From contig NZ_FQZB01000020.1 of NCBI RefSeq assembly GCF_900141845.1, forward strand, positions 1 through 64,000: 64,000 nucleotides of DNA. Direction: 5' to 3'. This document shows, one piece after another, positions 7,776-16,650 of this stretch (its first letter is position 1; every line of letters starts with the position of its first letter). The DNA comes from Clostridium cavendishii DSM 21758 (GTDB lineage Bacteria; Bacillota; Clostridia; Clostridiales; Clostridiaceae). A model generated the notes under the pieces. The model worked only from the letters and a program-made list of their open reading frames with translations. It was not told where the DNA came from and did no database searches. The translations under genes were made by a program, and so were the position numbers.

Positions 7776-8468
7776 CTACCCCTTATAAACTTTTTTATTC
7801 CACTTATATCCTATACCTCTTATTGTAGTAATGTATTCAGGGCTTCTTATATCATCTTCTATTTTTTCTCTTATCCTTCTTATATAAACTGATAATGTAT
7901 TAGAATCTATAAAATCACTCATCCCATCTAAAAGCTTGTCTAATATTAAATCTCTTTCTAAAACAATTCCAGGATTATTCATAAATATTGATACTAATCT
8001 ATATTCCTGAGCTGTTAGCAAAACTTCTTCATTGTTTTTTCTAACCTTTATATCCTTTGTATCAAGCTCTAAATCTCCTGATTTAAGTATATCCGAACTT
8101 GTAGAATTTTTATTTATTCTTCTTAATATAACTTTTATTCTAGCTATTAATTCTCTTACTCCAAAAGGCTTAGTTATATAATCATCTCCACCCATTTCAA
8201 GTCCTAATATAACATTAACCTCTTCATCTAAAGCCGTTAAGAATATTATTGGCATATCACTTTTATCTCTTATGTGCTCACATACTGAATATCCTGTTCC
8301 ATCTGGTAATGATATATCTAATAAAGCTAAATCTATTGACTCATTATCTATAACTTCTATTGCATCTTTTACAGTATAAGCTTTTTTAACATTAAATCCC
8401 TCTTTTCTCAAAGTAAATTCTATACCTATAGCTAATGCTTCATCATCCTCTAATAAAAGTACATTCAT
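7776..8468 (-). CDS. OmpR-family response regulator
   Basis: 230 residues: receiver domain with the acidic pocket EDD at 7-9, phospho-acceptor D51 in LLDISLPDG and Lys100 in YITKPFG, then a winged-helix DNA-binding domain from about 128 ending RGIGYKW. It is paired with the kinase directly downstream. A 42-bp perfect palindrome (8495-8536) lies in the 118-bp gap between the ABC permease and this gene and could be an attenuating terminator or a binding site. Likely targets are its own operon and the ABC genes upstream. Confidence 0.9.
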   Translation of the reverse strand: MNVLLLEDDEALAIGIEFTLRKEGFNVKKAYTVKDAIEVIDNESIDLALLDISLPDGTGYSVCEHIRDKSDMPIIFLTALDEEVNVILGLEMGGDDYITKPFGVRELIARIKVILRRINKNSTSSDILKSGDLELDTKDIKVRKNNEEVLLTAQEYRLVSIFMNNPGIVLERDLILDKLLDGMSDFIDSNTLSVYIRRIREKIEDDIRSPEYITTIRGIGYKWNKKVYKG

Positions 8469-8494
8469 AAATTTACCCCCAAAAATTATTCAAA

Positions 8495-8536
8495 ATTAAA
8501 ATTGATAATTATCTTAAGATAATTATCAATTTTAAT
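8495..8536. repeat. 42-bp perfect palindrome between permease and response regulator genes
   Basis: Symmetric about CTTAAG (centre between 8515 and 8516) with 21-bp arms and no mismatch or loop. On the minus strand it is followed by TTTGAATAATTTTTG, only moderately U-rich, so it may be a leaky terminator that lets some transcription into the regulator gene, or a protein site. Confidence 0.75.
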
Positions 8537-8586
8537 ACTTAATTATATATTAATATATTTTCCTGTTAATATATATATTTTTTTGT

Positions 8587-11205
8587 TTAACTTTCCATCT
8601 TTATAGTTTCTATAATATTTATCTTTTTCAGCTTTAATAACCCCGGTAAAGCTGACAAAATACCTATTAATATCGATATAAGTGTAACTGTCAGTACAGT
8701 GAACCAAGGTATTACACTTATGAAATTTGAACCCTTATTTATAATTGTTCCTATCTTATAACTTATTAAACTCCCTATAATCCCACCCCAAAAGGCGCTA
8801 ACTATACCGTAAAATGCTCCCTCTAAAAATATAACCTTTCTTATTCTTTCACTAGACATACCAAGACTCATCAAACAAGCTAATTCCTTAAGCCTTAAAG
8901 TTATATTGGTATTAATTATATTAATTATATTTACAGCTGCAATTAATGCTATAACTGATACAAATCCATAAAATAATATATTTATTTGCATTAGCATATT
9001 TTTTTCATTAGCATTTTTCTTTGCTAAATCAATATTTACACCCAATACATTGTTTTCAGATAATACTTCTTTTATTTTATTATTCATAATTTCTGTTTTA
9101 TTTCTATCATTTAATACAATATTAATAGCACTTGGAATTGTAGTTAAATATTCTTTAGAAAATTTATTATCTTTAGACTTCATAGCTATTACCTTTTGAT
9201 TAATAGTGTTAGCAGTCTTCGGTGTCATTATTATTTTTACTCCACCTTCTTCTATGTCAAACGGTGCATCATCTATAACAGCTAAGACATTTAGCTTATA
9301 TACTTCATTAGTTTTTATATTTTTAGGTGTATTTGATTCACTAATTCTTCTATAGTCCCCTGATTCACCATCATCAGATATCTTCTTAACATTCCTACCT
9401 ATATCCCCATTAAAATTAATAAATACTTCATCTCCGACATTTAAATTAGTAATATTGCCATTATATCTATTTTTATCTTTTTTAAAAGTTCCTTTATTTA
9501 TAACTATTATTCCATCTTTCTTTTCCATTTTATCAAAATCTATATTTCCTTTAAGCAACTTACTACTACATAAATTAACTTCTTGCTTTTCATATACAGA
9601 TATTCTGCTTGGTATATTTTCTACATTTTTATTATTCAATTTATAATAATCCCTTTTTTTATTTCCTATACAATCTAAAAATGAGCTATTTACCTTATCC
9701 CTATCTATAATCACTGAATACTCTGGAGTTATATATTCTGAATAAACTGATTTAACTCCATCTAAAGCTTTAATTTTGTTAAAAATACTATGGTAAGAAT
9801 CTTTATTTTCCTCATCTATATAAGTAATAATATCTATATTTCTTGATACATTATCCTTTTTCTCTACTAGACCTACTATAGCCCTCATTCCTGCTGTGAA
9901 TGAGATAACTAATATTATACTTATGCTCATTGAAAAAACCGTAATTCTATATCTCTTTCTATTTCTTTTTAAATTTTTATAGGCTATTAAACCTTCTGCC
10001 TTTAATAATTTTTTTGCTATAAAAGCTCGGGTCTTTTTTATCTTTTCCTTTTTTATAAATCTTCCACCACTTATAGCTACTAATGGTGAAATCCTACTAG
10101 CTAACTTTGTTGGTAAAAGTACAGAAATATATACTGTAAGTAAACCTATAATTGCACTTAAAATAATCGCTTTATATGAAATAACAGCTTCTACATTTCC
10201 AGTGCCGATAAAACTTCTTATCCCTGAAGTCACATTATTAAGTATGAGTATAACAATTTTTAAGCTTAGAATTCCTAATAACACACCTATTGGTATTGCT
10301 ATTATACCCAAAATAGTTGCTTCTCGTAATACTAATTTTTTAATTTGTCTTGGAGTACATCCCAGCATTCTAAATACTCCAAACTCTTTTGTTCTTTGAA
10401 CTACAGATATATTAAATGCATTATATATGATAGATATAGTAGCTAAAATTATTATAGCTATAACACTTGCAGTTACAGCATCTATAGCTCTACTAGTTAC
10501 TCTATATTCTTTAATACCTAAAAAATCTAATAAGGGCTTATTAGCAGTTACTTTATCTTTATTTTTTTCTAAATCCTTAAATTCATTTATAGTATCATTT
10601 AATTTATTATTTTCTTTAAATTTAACATAAAGAAAACTATTTTTCTCCAAACTAATATCTTTTTTACTATAAGCTGTTGCAAACTTGCTATTAGGATATC
10701 CGCTTAAAATACCTACAAGTTTAAAATTAACCAGTTCATTATTTTCACTGTTCTTAAATTCAATAGTTTCGCCTATCTTAGCATCTTTTTTTATCCTTTC
10801 TATAGCACAATCGTCTAAAACAATTTCTTTATCATTTTTAGGAAGTTCTCCTTGCTTAAGCTTTATTGGCTCTCCATAATCCAAATTGCCATCAAACCAT
10901 TTTATATCGATACCCATTCCCTTTTCTTTTACTATCATATAGCTTTTAATAAATACATACTCATCAACTTTAGGACTTCCCTTAACCATTTGTTTTAGAT
11001 TATTATCTGTATCATAAAAGTTTAAATGCCATTTACCAGATTCGAGTTTAATATTATCTATAGCTGTTTTCTTCATTGACGCTGAAAAATTGCAAAATGC
11101 AGTAATAAGCATTATAGATAAAATTATTCCTATTAAGGTAAACATACTTCTTTTCTTATTAAAAATTAAACTTCTAATAGTAACGTCTTTATATGATTTA
11201 AGCAT
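8587..11205 (-). CDS. Large FtsX/MacB-type ABC transporter permease
   Basis: Membrane subunit with two FtsX-type halves, 872 residues from the ATG at 11203-11205. That ATG follows the ATPase stop by one base and has AGGTGA at good spacing; a GTG four codons earlier would overlap this site. One helix near residue 25, an extracellular region, a four-helix cluster at about 255-375, a helix near 430, a second extracellular region of about 300 residues, and three C-terminal helices (about 735-860). This is the layout of lipoprotein- or peptide-handling permeases rather than importers. It forms a unit with the ATPase upstream, and the two-component genes follow. Confidence 0.87.
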   Translation of the reverse strand: MLKSYKDVTIRSLIFNKKRSMFTLIGIILSIMLITAFCNFSASMKKTAIDNIKLESGKWHLNFYDTDNNLKQMVKGSPKVDEYVFIKSYMIVKEKGMGIDIKWFDGNLDYGEPIKLKQGELPKNDKEIVLDDCAIERIKKDAKIGETIEFKNSENNELVNFKLVGILSGYPNSKFATAYSKKDISLEKNSFLYVKFKENNKLNDTINEFKDLEKNKDKVTANKPLLDFLGIKEYRVTSRAIDAVTASVIAIIILATISIIYNAFNISVVQRTKEFGVFRMLGCTPRQIKKLVLREATILGIIAIPIGVLLGILSLKIVILILNNVTSGIRSFIGTGNVEAVISYKAIILSAIIGLLTVYISVLLPTKLASRISPLVAISGGRFIKKEKIKKTRAFIAKKLLKAEGLIAYKNLKRNRKRYRITVFSMSISIILVISFTAGMRAIVGLVEKKDNVSRNIDIITYIDEENKDSYHSIFNKIKALDGVKSVYSEYITPEYSVIIDRDKVNSSFLDCIGNKKRDYYKLNNKNVENIPSRISVYEKQEVNLCSSKLLKGNIDFDKMEKKDGIIVINKGTFKKDKNRYNGNITNLNVGDEVFINFNGDIGRNVKKISDDGESGDYRRISESNTPKNIKTNEVYKLNVLAVIDDAPFDIEEGGVKIIMTPKTANTINQKVIAMKSKDNKFSKEYLTTIPSAINIVLNDRNKTEIMNNKIKEVLSENNVLGVNIDLAKKNANEKNMLMQINILFYGFVSVIALIAAVNIINIINTNITLRLKELACLMSLGMSSERIRKVIFLEGAFYGIVSAFWGGIIGSLISYKIGTIINKGSNFISVIPWFTVLTVTLISILIGILSALPGLLKLKKINIIETIKMES

Positions 11206-11206
11206 A

Positions 11207-11902
11207 CTAACGCTCACCTACTTCTCTTAAATACTTATCATTAACTATCATTCCATCCTGCATCCTTATAATTCTATCAGCTTCATTAGCTATATTCATA
11301 TCATGAGTTACAATAACTAATGTTTGTTTATATTTTTTAGCTGAAAGTTTCAAAGCTTCTAAAATTTCTCTTGAACTTTTAGAATCCAAATTCCCCGTAG
11401 GCTCATCTGCTAGTATTATTGAAGGTTTATTAATAATAGCTCTACCTATTGCTACCCTTTGTTGTTGTCCTCCTGAAAGTTCTCCAGGTAAATGCTTCTT
11501 TCTTTCACTTAATCCTAGAAAACCTATAACTTCCTTTAAATAATCCTTATCTACCTTTTCTTCATCAATAAGCACTGGTAATGATATATTTTCTTCTATA
11601 TTTAAGATTGGAACTAGGTTAAAAAACTGAAATACAAAACCGACCTTTCTTCTTCTTAAAATTGATAGTTTTTCCTCATTGTATTTAAATATATCCTCAT
11701 CTTCTATAAATACTTTGCCTTCACTTGGTCTATCTAGTCCACCTAATAAATGTAGTAAAGTACTCTTTCCAGAACCTGAAGCACCAACTATAGCAACAAA
11801 TTCTCCACCTTTAATATTAAAGCTAACACCATCTAAAGCCTTTACTTGATTTTCTTTTTCACCATAATATTTACTTAAATTCTCAACCCTTAAAACATTC
11901 AT
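11207..11902 (-). CDS. ABC transporter ATP-binding protein (MacB/LolD type)
   Basis: 231-residue ATPase energising the FtsX-type permease. Walker A GASGSGKST at 40-48, signature LSGGQQQR at 142-149, Walker B IILADEPT at 162-169 and the switch His in VTHD. GGGGGAGA precedes the ATG. First gene of the ATPase-permease-regulator-kinase cluster. Its upstream region has a 19-bp-arm palindrome (11964-12005) and repeated AGTAAGA words that could be the response-regulator site. Confidence 0.9.
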   Translation of the reverse strand: MNVLRVENLSKYYGEKENQVKALDGVSFNIKGGEFVAIVGASGSGKSTLLHLLGGLDRPSEGKVFIEDEDIFKYNEEKLSILRRRKVGFVFQFFNLVPILNIEENISLPVLIDEEKVDKDYLKEVIGFLGLSERKKHLPGELSGGQQQRVAIGRAIINKPSIILADEPTGNLDSKSSREILEALKLSAKKYKQTLVIVTHDMNIANEADRIIRMQDGMIVNDKYLREVGER

Positions 11903-11963
11903 TTAATCTCCCCCTAAATACTAATTTCTATAAACTTATGTTAGCATATTAGTCTTACTATAA

Positions 11964-12005
11964 TATTTCTAGAAATCTTACTCTTTAGTAAGATTTCTAG
12001 AAATA
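11964..12005. repeat. Perfect 19-bp-arm inverted repeat upstream of ABC operon
   Basis: Arms 11964-11982 and 11987-12005 with loop CTTT; inner arm sequence AATCTTACT/AGTAAGATT. Neither strand has a T-run after it, so it is not a normal terminator. On the minus strand AGTAAGA recurs 23 bp after the inner copy, about two helical turns. It lies 62-103 bases before the ATPase start and is a candidate operator, possibly for the linked response regulator. Confidence 0.6.
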
Positions 12006-12040
12006 AAAAAGGCATATTATCACAAATATGATAATATGCC
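12005..12040 (-). terminator. purA terminator
   Basis: Minus-strand stem GGCATATTATC / GATAATATGCC (12030-12040 with 12011-12021) followed by six T (12005-12010). Confidence 0.85.
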
Positions 12041-12086
12041 TTATATAATGTAATGGTGTAACAAGAAGCATTTTTAAAATTCTATA

Positions 12087-13373
12087 TTAAAGTTCTCCAA
12101 CTCTAATAGTTTGGTCTCTCTTTGGTCCAACACCAACTATAGAAACTCTAACCCCAGTGAATTCTTCTATTCTCTTTATATATTTCTTAGCATTTTCAGG
12201 TAGTTCTTCATAGCTTCTAGCGTCAGCTACTTCTTTTCCCCAACCTTCAAATTCTTCGTAAACTGGCTCACAAACAGCTAAGTCTTCTAAACTTGCAGGG
12301 AAGTAATCTATAACTTCTCCATTAAATTTGTATCCAGTACATATTTTAATTTTTTCAAGACCTGCTAATGTATCTATCTTAGTTACTGCAAGAGAAGTTA
12401 ATCCACAAACTCTAGCTGTAGTTTTTACTATTACAAGGTCAAGCCATCCACATCTTCTAGATCTTCCAGTAGTAACGCCATATTCATGACCTACTTCTCT
12501 TATCCAGTCACCTACTTTATCATTAAGTTCTGTTGGGAATGGTCCTTTACCAACTCTTGTTGTATAAGCCTTAGTTATACCAACAGCATTTGTTATCATA
12601 GTTGGTCCTATACCAACACCATTTGAAACTCCACCTGAAGTTGTATTTGATGATGTAACATATGGATAAGTACCATAATCTATATCAAGAAGCATACCTT
12701 GAGCACCTTCAAATAAAACTGTTTTATCAGCTTTTATTGAATCATATACTCTTACTGAAGTTTCAGTAACAAAAGGTCTTAATCTCTTAGCAAATTCTAA
12801 ATATTTAGCACATATTTCTTCATAGTTTAAAGCTTCTCCGCCTAAAACTTTAGTTATATATGCATTTTTCATTTCTATGTTTTCTTTTAATTTTTCTTTA
12901 AAAACATCTTCGTGCATAAGGTCACAAACTCTTATACCACATCTTTCAATTTTATCTGTATAACATGGCCCTATACCTTTTCCTGTAGTTCCTATGTCAT
13001 TTTTTCCTCTTGCTCTTTCTTTTAAAGCATCTAAAACTCTGTGATATGGCATTATAAGGTGTGCTCTATCACTTACTATAAGTTTTTCTGGAGTAACCTT
13101 TACGCCTAAACCTTCTAAATAATCTATTTCATTAAATAAAGCTTCTGGATCTACTACAACACCATTTCCTATTACATTTAATTTTTCATCATGTAATATT
13201 CCTGATGGTATTAAGTGAAGTTTGTATTGCTTATCTTCAACTTCTACAGTATGACCTGCATTGTTTCCCCCTTGGAATCTAACAACTACCTCAGCTTCTT
13301 CTGCTAGGTAATCTGTCATCTTACCTTTTCCTTCGTCACCCCATTGAGCTCCTAAAACGATAAATGCTGACAT
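12087..13373 (-). CDS. purA: Adenylosuccinate synthetase
   Basis: Catalyses GTP-dependent condensation of IMP and aspartate to adenylosuccinate, the first committed step to AMP. The 428-residue length is standard. N-terminal QWGDEGKGK (about 9-17) forms the GTP/IMP-binding loop, GGNNAGHTV (about 35-43) supplies the catalytic His, and GTTGKGIGP and TTSGGVSNGVGIGP are conserved IMP sites. A GAGGAGG site precedes the ATG. Just upstream is a 24-bp perfect palindrome (13391-13414) of unknown role; no purine riboswitch is visible in the leader. Confidence 0.97.
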   Translation of the reverse strand: MSAFIVLGAQWGDEGKGKMTDYLAEEAEVVVRFQGGNNAGHTVEVEDKQYKLHLIPSGILHDEKLNVIGNGVVVDPEALFNEIDYLEGLGVKVTPEKLIVSDRAHLIMPYHRVLDALKERARGKNDIGTTGKGIGPCYTDKIERCGIRVCDLMHEDVFKEKLKENIEMKNAYITKVLGGEALNYEEICAKYLEFAKRLRPFVTETSVRVYDSIKADKTVLFEGAQGMLLDIDYGTYPYVTSSNTTSGGVSNGVGIGPTMITNAVGITKAYTTRVGKGPFPTELNDKVGDWIREVGHEYGVTTGRSRRCGWLDLVIVKTTARVCGLTSLAVTKIDTLAGLEKIKICTGYKFNGEVIDYFPASLEDLAVCEPVYEEFEGWGKEVADARSYEELPENAKKYIKRIEEFTGVRVSIVGVGPKRDQTIRVGEL

Positions 13374-13553
13374 ATAACTTCCTCCTCGCTTAAAAGAATT
13401 TTAAAATTCTTTTATATCTATACCTAATTGTTTAAAATTTTAACTATTTTATTATTTACATTAGTATATAGATTTTATTAATTACTTATTTGGGTATATT
13501 AAAAATAATAACTCCCTATATCATACTATCAAAGTAAAAGCTAATGGTCAACA

Positions 13554-13612
13554 AAATTAACGAATATTTTTTATATAAAAGTATAAATAATTCGTTAATT
13601 TAATGTTATAAT
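13554..13612 (+). promoter_or_regulatory. Malic enzyme promoter with long inverted repeat
   Basis: Perfect 12-bp arms AAATTAACGAAT (13554-13565) and ATTCGTTAATTT (13590-13601) separated by 24 bp, directly before TATAAT at 13607-13612. The right arm lies between the -35 and -10 positions and the -35 itself is poor (TAAATA). The geometry suggests a regulator that touches both arms. Confidence 0.5.
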
Positions 13613-13643
13613 TAGATATCAATAATTTTTATGAGGTGATTTA

Positions 13644-14816
13644 ATGAATATTTATGAAGAAGCTTTAAAGTTTCATGAAGATAATAAAGGTAAACTAGAA
13701 ATTATCTCTAGAGTACCAGTTAAAGATGCTAGAGATTTAAGCCTTGCTTATACGCCAGGAGTTGCTGAACCTTGTAAGGAAATTCATAAAGATAAATCGA
13801 AAGCTTATACATACACAAGGAAATGGAATACAGTAGCTGTAGTTTCTGATGGTACTGCTGTTTTAGGTCTTGGTGATATTGGTCCTGAAGCTTCATTACC
13901 AGTTATGGAGGGCAAATCTATATTATTTAAAGAATTTGGTGGAGTAGACGCTTTTCCTATAGTATTAGATACTAAAGAAGTTGATGAAATAGTAGAGACA
14001 GTAGTCAGAATAGCTCCTGGTTTAGGTGGAATAAACTTAGAAGATATATCTGCACCAAGATGTTTCGAAATAGAAAAAAAACTTAAAGAGAGGTTGAACA
14101 TCCCAGTATTTCACGATGATCAACATGGAACTGCAATAGTTGTTCTTGCAGGACTTTTAAATGCTCTAAAAATAGTAAATAAAAAATTAGAAAATTCAAA
14201 GGTTGTTGTTAATGGTGGTGGTTCTGCAGGTACTGCTATAACTAAACTACTTCTATCTACAGGTGTTAAGGATATAGTTGTTTGTGATATAAATGGTGCT
14301 TTACACAAAAATACTGATTTCAAAAATAACGCTCAAAAGGAATTAGCTAACTTAACTAACCCAAGGAATGTTTCTGGTACTTTAGCTGAAGTTATAAAGG
14401 ATACTGATATTTTTATAGGGGTTTCAGCACCCAATATAGTTACTAAAGAAATGGTTATGTCAATGAATAAAGATGCCATAATATTTGCTATGGCAAATCC
14501 AACACCAGAAATTTTCCCAGATGTAGCAAGAGAAGCTGGTGCTAGAGTCGTAGGTACAGGCCGTTCTGACTTCCCTAATCAAGTAAATAACGTTTTAGCT
14601 TTCCCTGGAATATTTAGAGGTGCTTTAGATGTAAGAGCAAGTGATATAAATGAAGATATGAAAATAGCTGCTGCCTTTGCTATAGCTAACTCTGTATCTG
14701 AAAAAGATTTATGTGAAGATTTCGTTATACCTAAATCTTTTGACAAAGATGTTCAAAATAAGGTTTCTCAAGCTGTAAGAGAAGCAGCTATAAAGAGTGG
14801 CGTAGCTACAATTTAG
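13644..14816 (+). CDS. NAD-dependent malic enzyme (oxaloacetate-decarboxylating)
   Basis: Converts malate to pyruvate and CO2 with reduction of NAD(P). The 390 residues match the short bacterial form. Conserved pieces include SLAYTPGVAEPC (substrate Tyr and oxyanion region), the metal-binding FHDDQHGT, and a Rossmann loop VVNGGGSAGTA. ATGAGGTGA precedes the start at normal distance. It is monocistronic, divergent from purA, with a terminator at 14876-14909. In a fermentative clostridium it would allow growth on or disposal of malate. Cofactor choice cannot be fixed by eye. Confidence 0.93.
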   Translation: MNIYEEALKFHEDNKGKLEIISRVPVKDARDLSLAYTPGVAEPCKEIHKDKSKAYTYTRKWNTVAVVSDGTAVLGLGDIGPEASLPVMEGKSILFKEFGGVDAFPIVLDTKEVDEIVETVVRIAPGLGGINLEDISAPRCFEIEKKLKERLNIPVFHDDQHGTAIVVLAGLLNALKIVNKKLENSKVVVNGGGSAGTAITKLLLSTGVKDIVVCDINGALHKNTDFKNNAQKELANLTNPRNVSGTLAEVIKDTDIFIGVSAPNIVTKEMVMSMNKDAIIFAMANPTPEIFPDVAREAGARVVGTGRSDFPNQVNNVLAFPGIFRGALDVRASDINEDMKIAAAFAIANSVSEKDLCEDFVIPKSFDKDVQNKVSQAVREAAIKSGVATI

Positions 14817-14875
14817 TATAAAAAGACTATAAAATTAGTTTTGATAAAATAACAATTTAAGCCACAAACTAAAAC

Positions 14876-14919
14876 AGACTATTGGTATCTTTAAATCTAC
14901 CAATAGTCTTGTGTTTTCT
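14876..14919 (+). terminator. Malic enzyme terminator
   Basis: 12-bp stem AGACTATTGGTA / TACCAATAGTCT (14876-14887, 14898-14909) followed by TGTGTTTTCTT. Confidence 0.7.
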
Positions 14920-15026
14920 TAAAATCTACTAATATAGTTTATAATTTATCATTTATAGTTTGTAATTAATCATTAAGCTTATTGATTAATTCATGCTCCA
15001 ATCTATTTTAATATAATCCCTTATTG

Positions 15027-15803
15027 TTAACTAATCATAAAAGAAGTCATAGACATTGAAGCATTTTGAATCCCCTCATATATGAAAGTTATTTTTTCAT
15101 TCTTTTGTTTTAATCCAGCTATATAAAGCAAAGGTACATAGTGCTCATCTGTAGGTACAGATTTTAATGCTAACTCACCAGAGTCTTTATAATTTATGAG
15201 TTTTTTATGGTCATCATTTAATAATGCATCCTTTATATACTCTTCGAATTTTACAGCAAAATCTTGTGGTTCTGCATCCATATCATAGTCCATATATCTA
15301 AAACTATGAACTATATTTCCACTACCTATTATTAAAAAACCCTTATCTCTTAATTCACTAAGTTTTTTTCCTAACTTATAATGATAATTTTCATCTTCTA
15401 ACGCATTTAAACTTAGCTGAAATACTGGAATGTCAGCTTTAGGATAAATATGCTTTAATATTCCCCATGCACCGTGATCTAATCCCCAAGATTCAGTAGC
15501 TAAAACACCTAAATCTTTTACTTCTTCTAATGCCTCTAAAGCATACTTTCTACTTCCCGTAACTTCATATTTAATATTATACAGTTCATCAGGAAAGCCA
15601 TAAAAATCGTAAATCTGTTTTGGGGTGTCAGATATATTTATTCCTGCTCCATTAGTCCTCCAATGCGCTGATATGACTAGTATTGCTTTAGGTGTTTCTA
15701 TACTGTGTCCAAGTTTTTTTAAAGCTTCTGTGTATTCATTTTCTAGTGCAATATTCATAGGACTACCATGAGCTATAAATAATGCTGGCAATCTTTTGAC
15801 CAT
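15027..15803 (-). CDS. Class III extradiol dioxygenase family protein (YgiD/DODA type)
   Basis: 258-residue member of the LigB-like family that includes 4,5-DOPA extradiol dioxygenase and E. coli YgiD. Metal-ligand histidines are expected in FIAHGSPMN, ISAHWR and DHGAWGIL, all present. A zinc or iron enzyme that opens catechol rings is the family role; in an anaerobe an oxygen-dependent reaction is odd, so a quinone/catechol detoxification or different activity is possible. It is 16 bases downstream of the nitroreductase gene and so co-transcribed, and both face a divergent HxlR regulator. An AAAGGGAGTG site precedes the ATG. Confidence 0.85.
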   Translation of the reverse strand: MVKRLPALFIAHGSPMNIALENEYTEALKKLGHSIETPKAILVISAHWRTNGAGINISDTPKQIYDFYGFPDELYNIKYEVTGSRKYALEALEEVKDLGVLATESWGLDHGAWGILKHIYPKADIPVFQLSLNALEDENYHYKLGKKLSELRDKGFLIIGSGNIVHSFRYMDYDMDAEPQDFAVKFEEYIKDALLNDDHKKLINYKDSGELALKSVPTDEHYVPLLYIAGLKQKNEKITFIYEGIQNASMSMTSFMIS

Positions 15804-15819
15804 AAAACTTCACTCCCTT

Positions 15820-16449
15820 TTATTCAATATAGGTTACAAATTCCTCTATTGGTTTTCTGTAGCCTCTAAATCTTTTATTATTCTGATCTTCTTTACCTAT
15901 AGTTATAAGTAACACTATTTCATACTTATCATCTATCTTGAATAATTTTCTTGTTTCTTCTCTATCAAAGCCTATCATAGGACATGTATCCCAGCCTTTA
16001 TTTTTAGCACTTAACATAAATAACATAGCTGACAAAGCTCCATTTCTAACGGCTTCTTCTTGCATAAAGCTTTCGCCCCTACTTTCATACAACTTGTATA
16101 TAGCATCTACTGTTTGAGCATATTGAATGGAATCCATTATCTTAAGCCATTTCATTGGCTCATATAATTTTTCTGCGTTTTTATATGCTTCCTTATCTCC
16201 TAAGACTAGAATAGCTGCTGATGCTGTATGTACCTTATATTGATTGCAAGCTTTTTCTCTAAAAACTTCCTTTAAACTATCATTATTTATAACCAAATAA
16301 TTTGCATGCTGAAGATTGAAACATGAAGGTGCTAGTGCAACCTCTTTAAAGATTTCATTTAATTCATCTTTTGATATCTTCACTCCTTCTTCAAAATTAT
16401 TTGCTGATCTTCTCTCATCTACAATTTCTGAAAAATTTTTATTAATCAT
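15820..16449 (-). CDS. Nitroreductase family protein
   Basis: FMN-dependent NAD(P)H oxidoreductase of 209 residues. The N-terminal RRSANNFEEG and the C-terminal IGKEDQNNKRFRGYRKP are FMN/phosphate-binding regions of the family; PSCFNLQHANYLV matches the core. Such enzymes reduce nitroaromatics and quinones. First gene of a two-gene unit with the dioxygenase homologue, expressed from a promoter overlapped by a palindrome (16490-16508). The neighbouring HxlR gene points to control by electrophiles, as for YodC/HypO in Bacillus. Start supported by a GGGGGAAA site. Confidence 0.88.
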   Translation of the reverse strand: MINKNFSEIVDERRSANNFEEGVKISKDELNEIFKEVALAPSCFNLQHANYLVINNDSLKEVFREKACNQYKVHTASAAILVLGDKEAYKNAEKLYEPMKWLKIMDSIQYAQTVDAIYKLYESRGESFMQEEAVRNGALSAMLFMLSAKNKGWDTCPMIGFDREETRKLFKIDDKYEIVLLITIGKEDQNNKRFRGYRKPIEEFVTYIE

Positions 16450-16489
16450 AATAATTTCCCCCTAATATATTTTACTTAATAATTTTTAT

Positions 16490-16537
16490 TACTTACTTTA
16501 TGTAAGTATATTACCATAATTGATTATATAAAATCAA
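16490..16537 (-). promoter_or_regulatory. Nitroreductase promoter with HxlR-type operator
   Basis: Minus-strand -35 TTGATT (16532-16537) and -10 TAATAT (16508-16513), spacing 18. The palindrome TACTTAC-TTTAT-GTAAGTA at 16490-16508 begins at the edge of the -10 and covers the transcription start, a classic repressor position. Its TACT...AGTA ends resemble the YodB/HxlR-type boxes known from Bacillus. Confidence 0.65.
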
Positions 16538-16650
16538 GTTATTTAATAATTTTTTTATTTATTTTTTAAAGAAATAATTTTAAAATTATTTAAAGTGGTA
16601 TATAATTAAATACTATTAGAAGATTATTTATATATTAAGAAGGTGAAAAT

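Noticed and set aside
13374..13643. Purine riboswitch or tRNA near purA
   Set aside because: No riboswitch core or tRNA cloverleaf seen; only a 24-bp palindrome and an inverted repeat.
14964..14991. Hairpin AATTAATCA/TGATTAATT downstream of the dioxygenase gene
   Set aside because: AT-only outer stem with a mismatch and no T run on either side; too weak to call a terminator.
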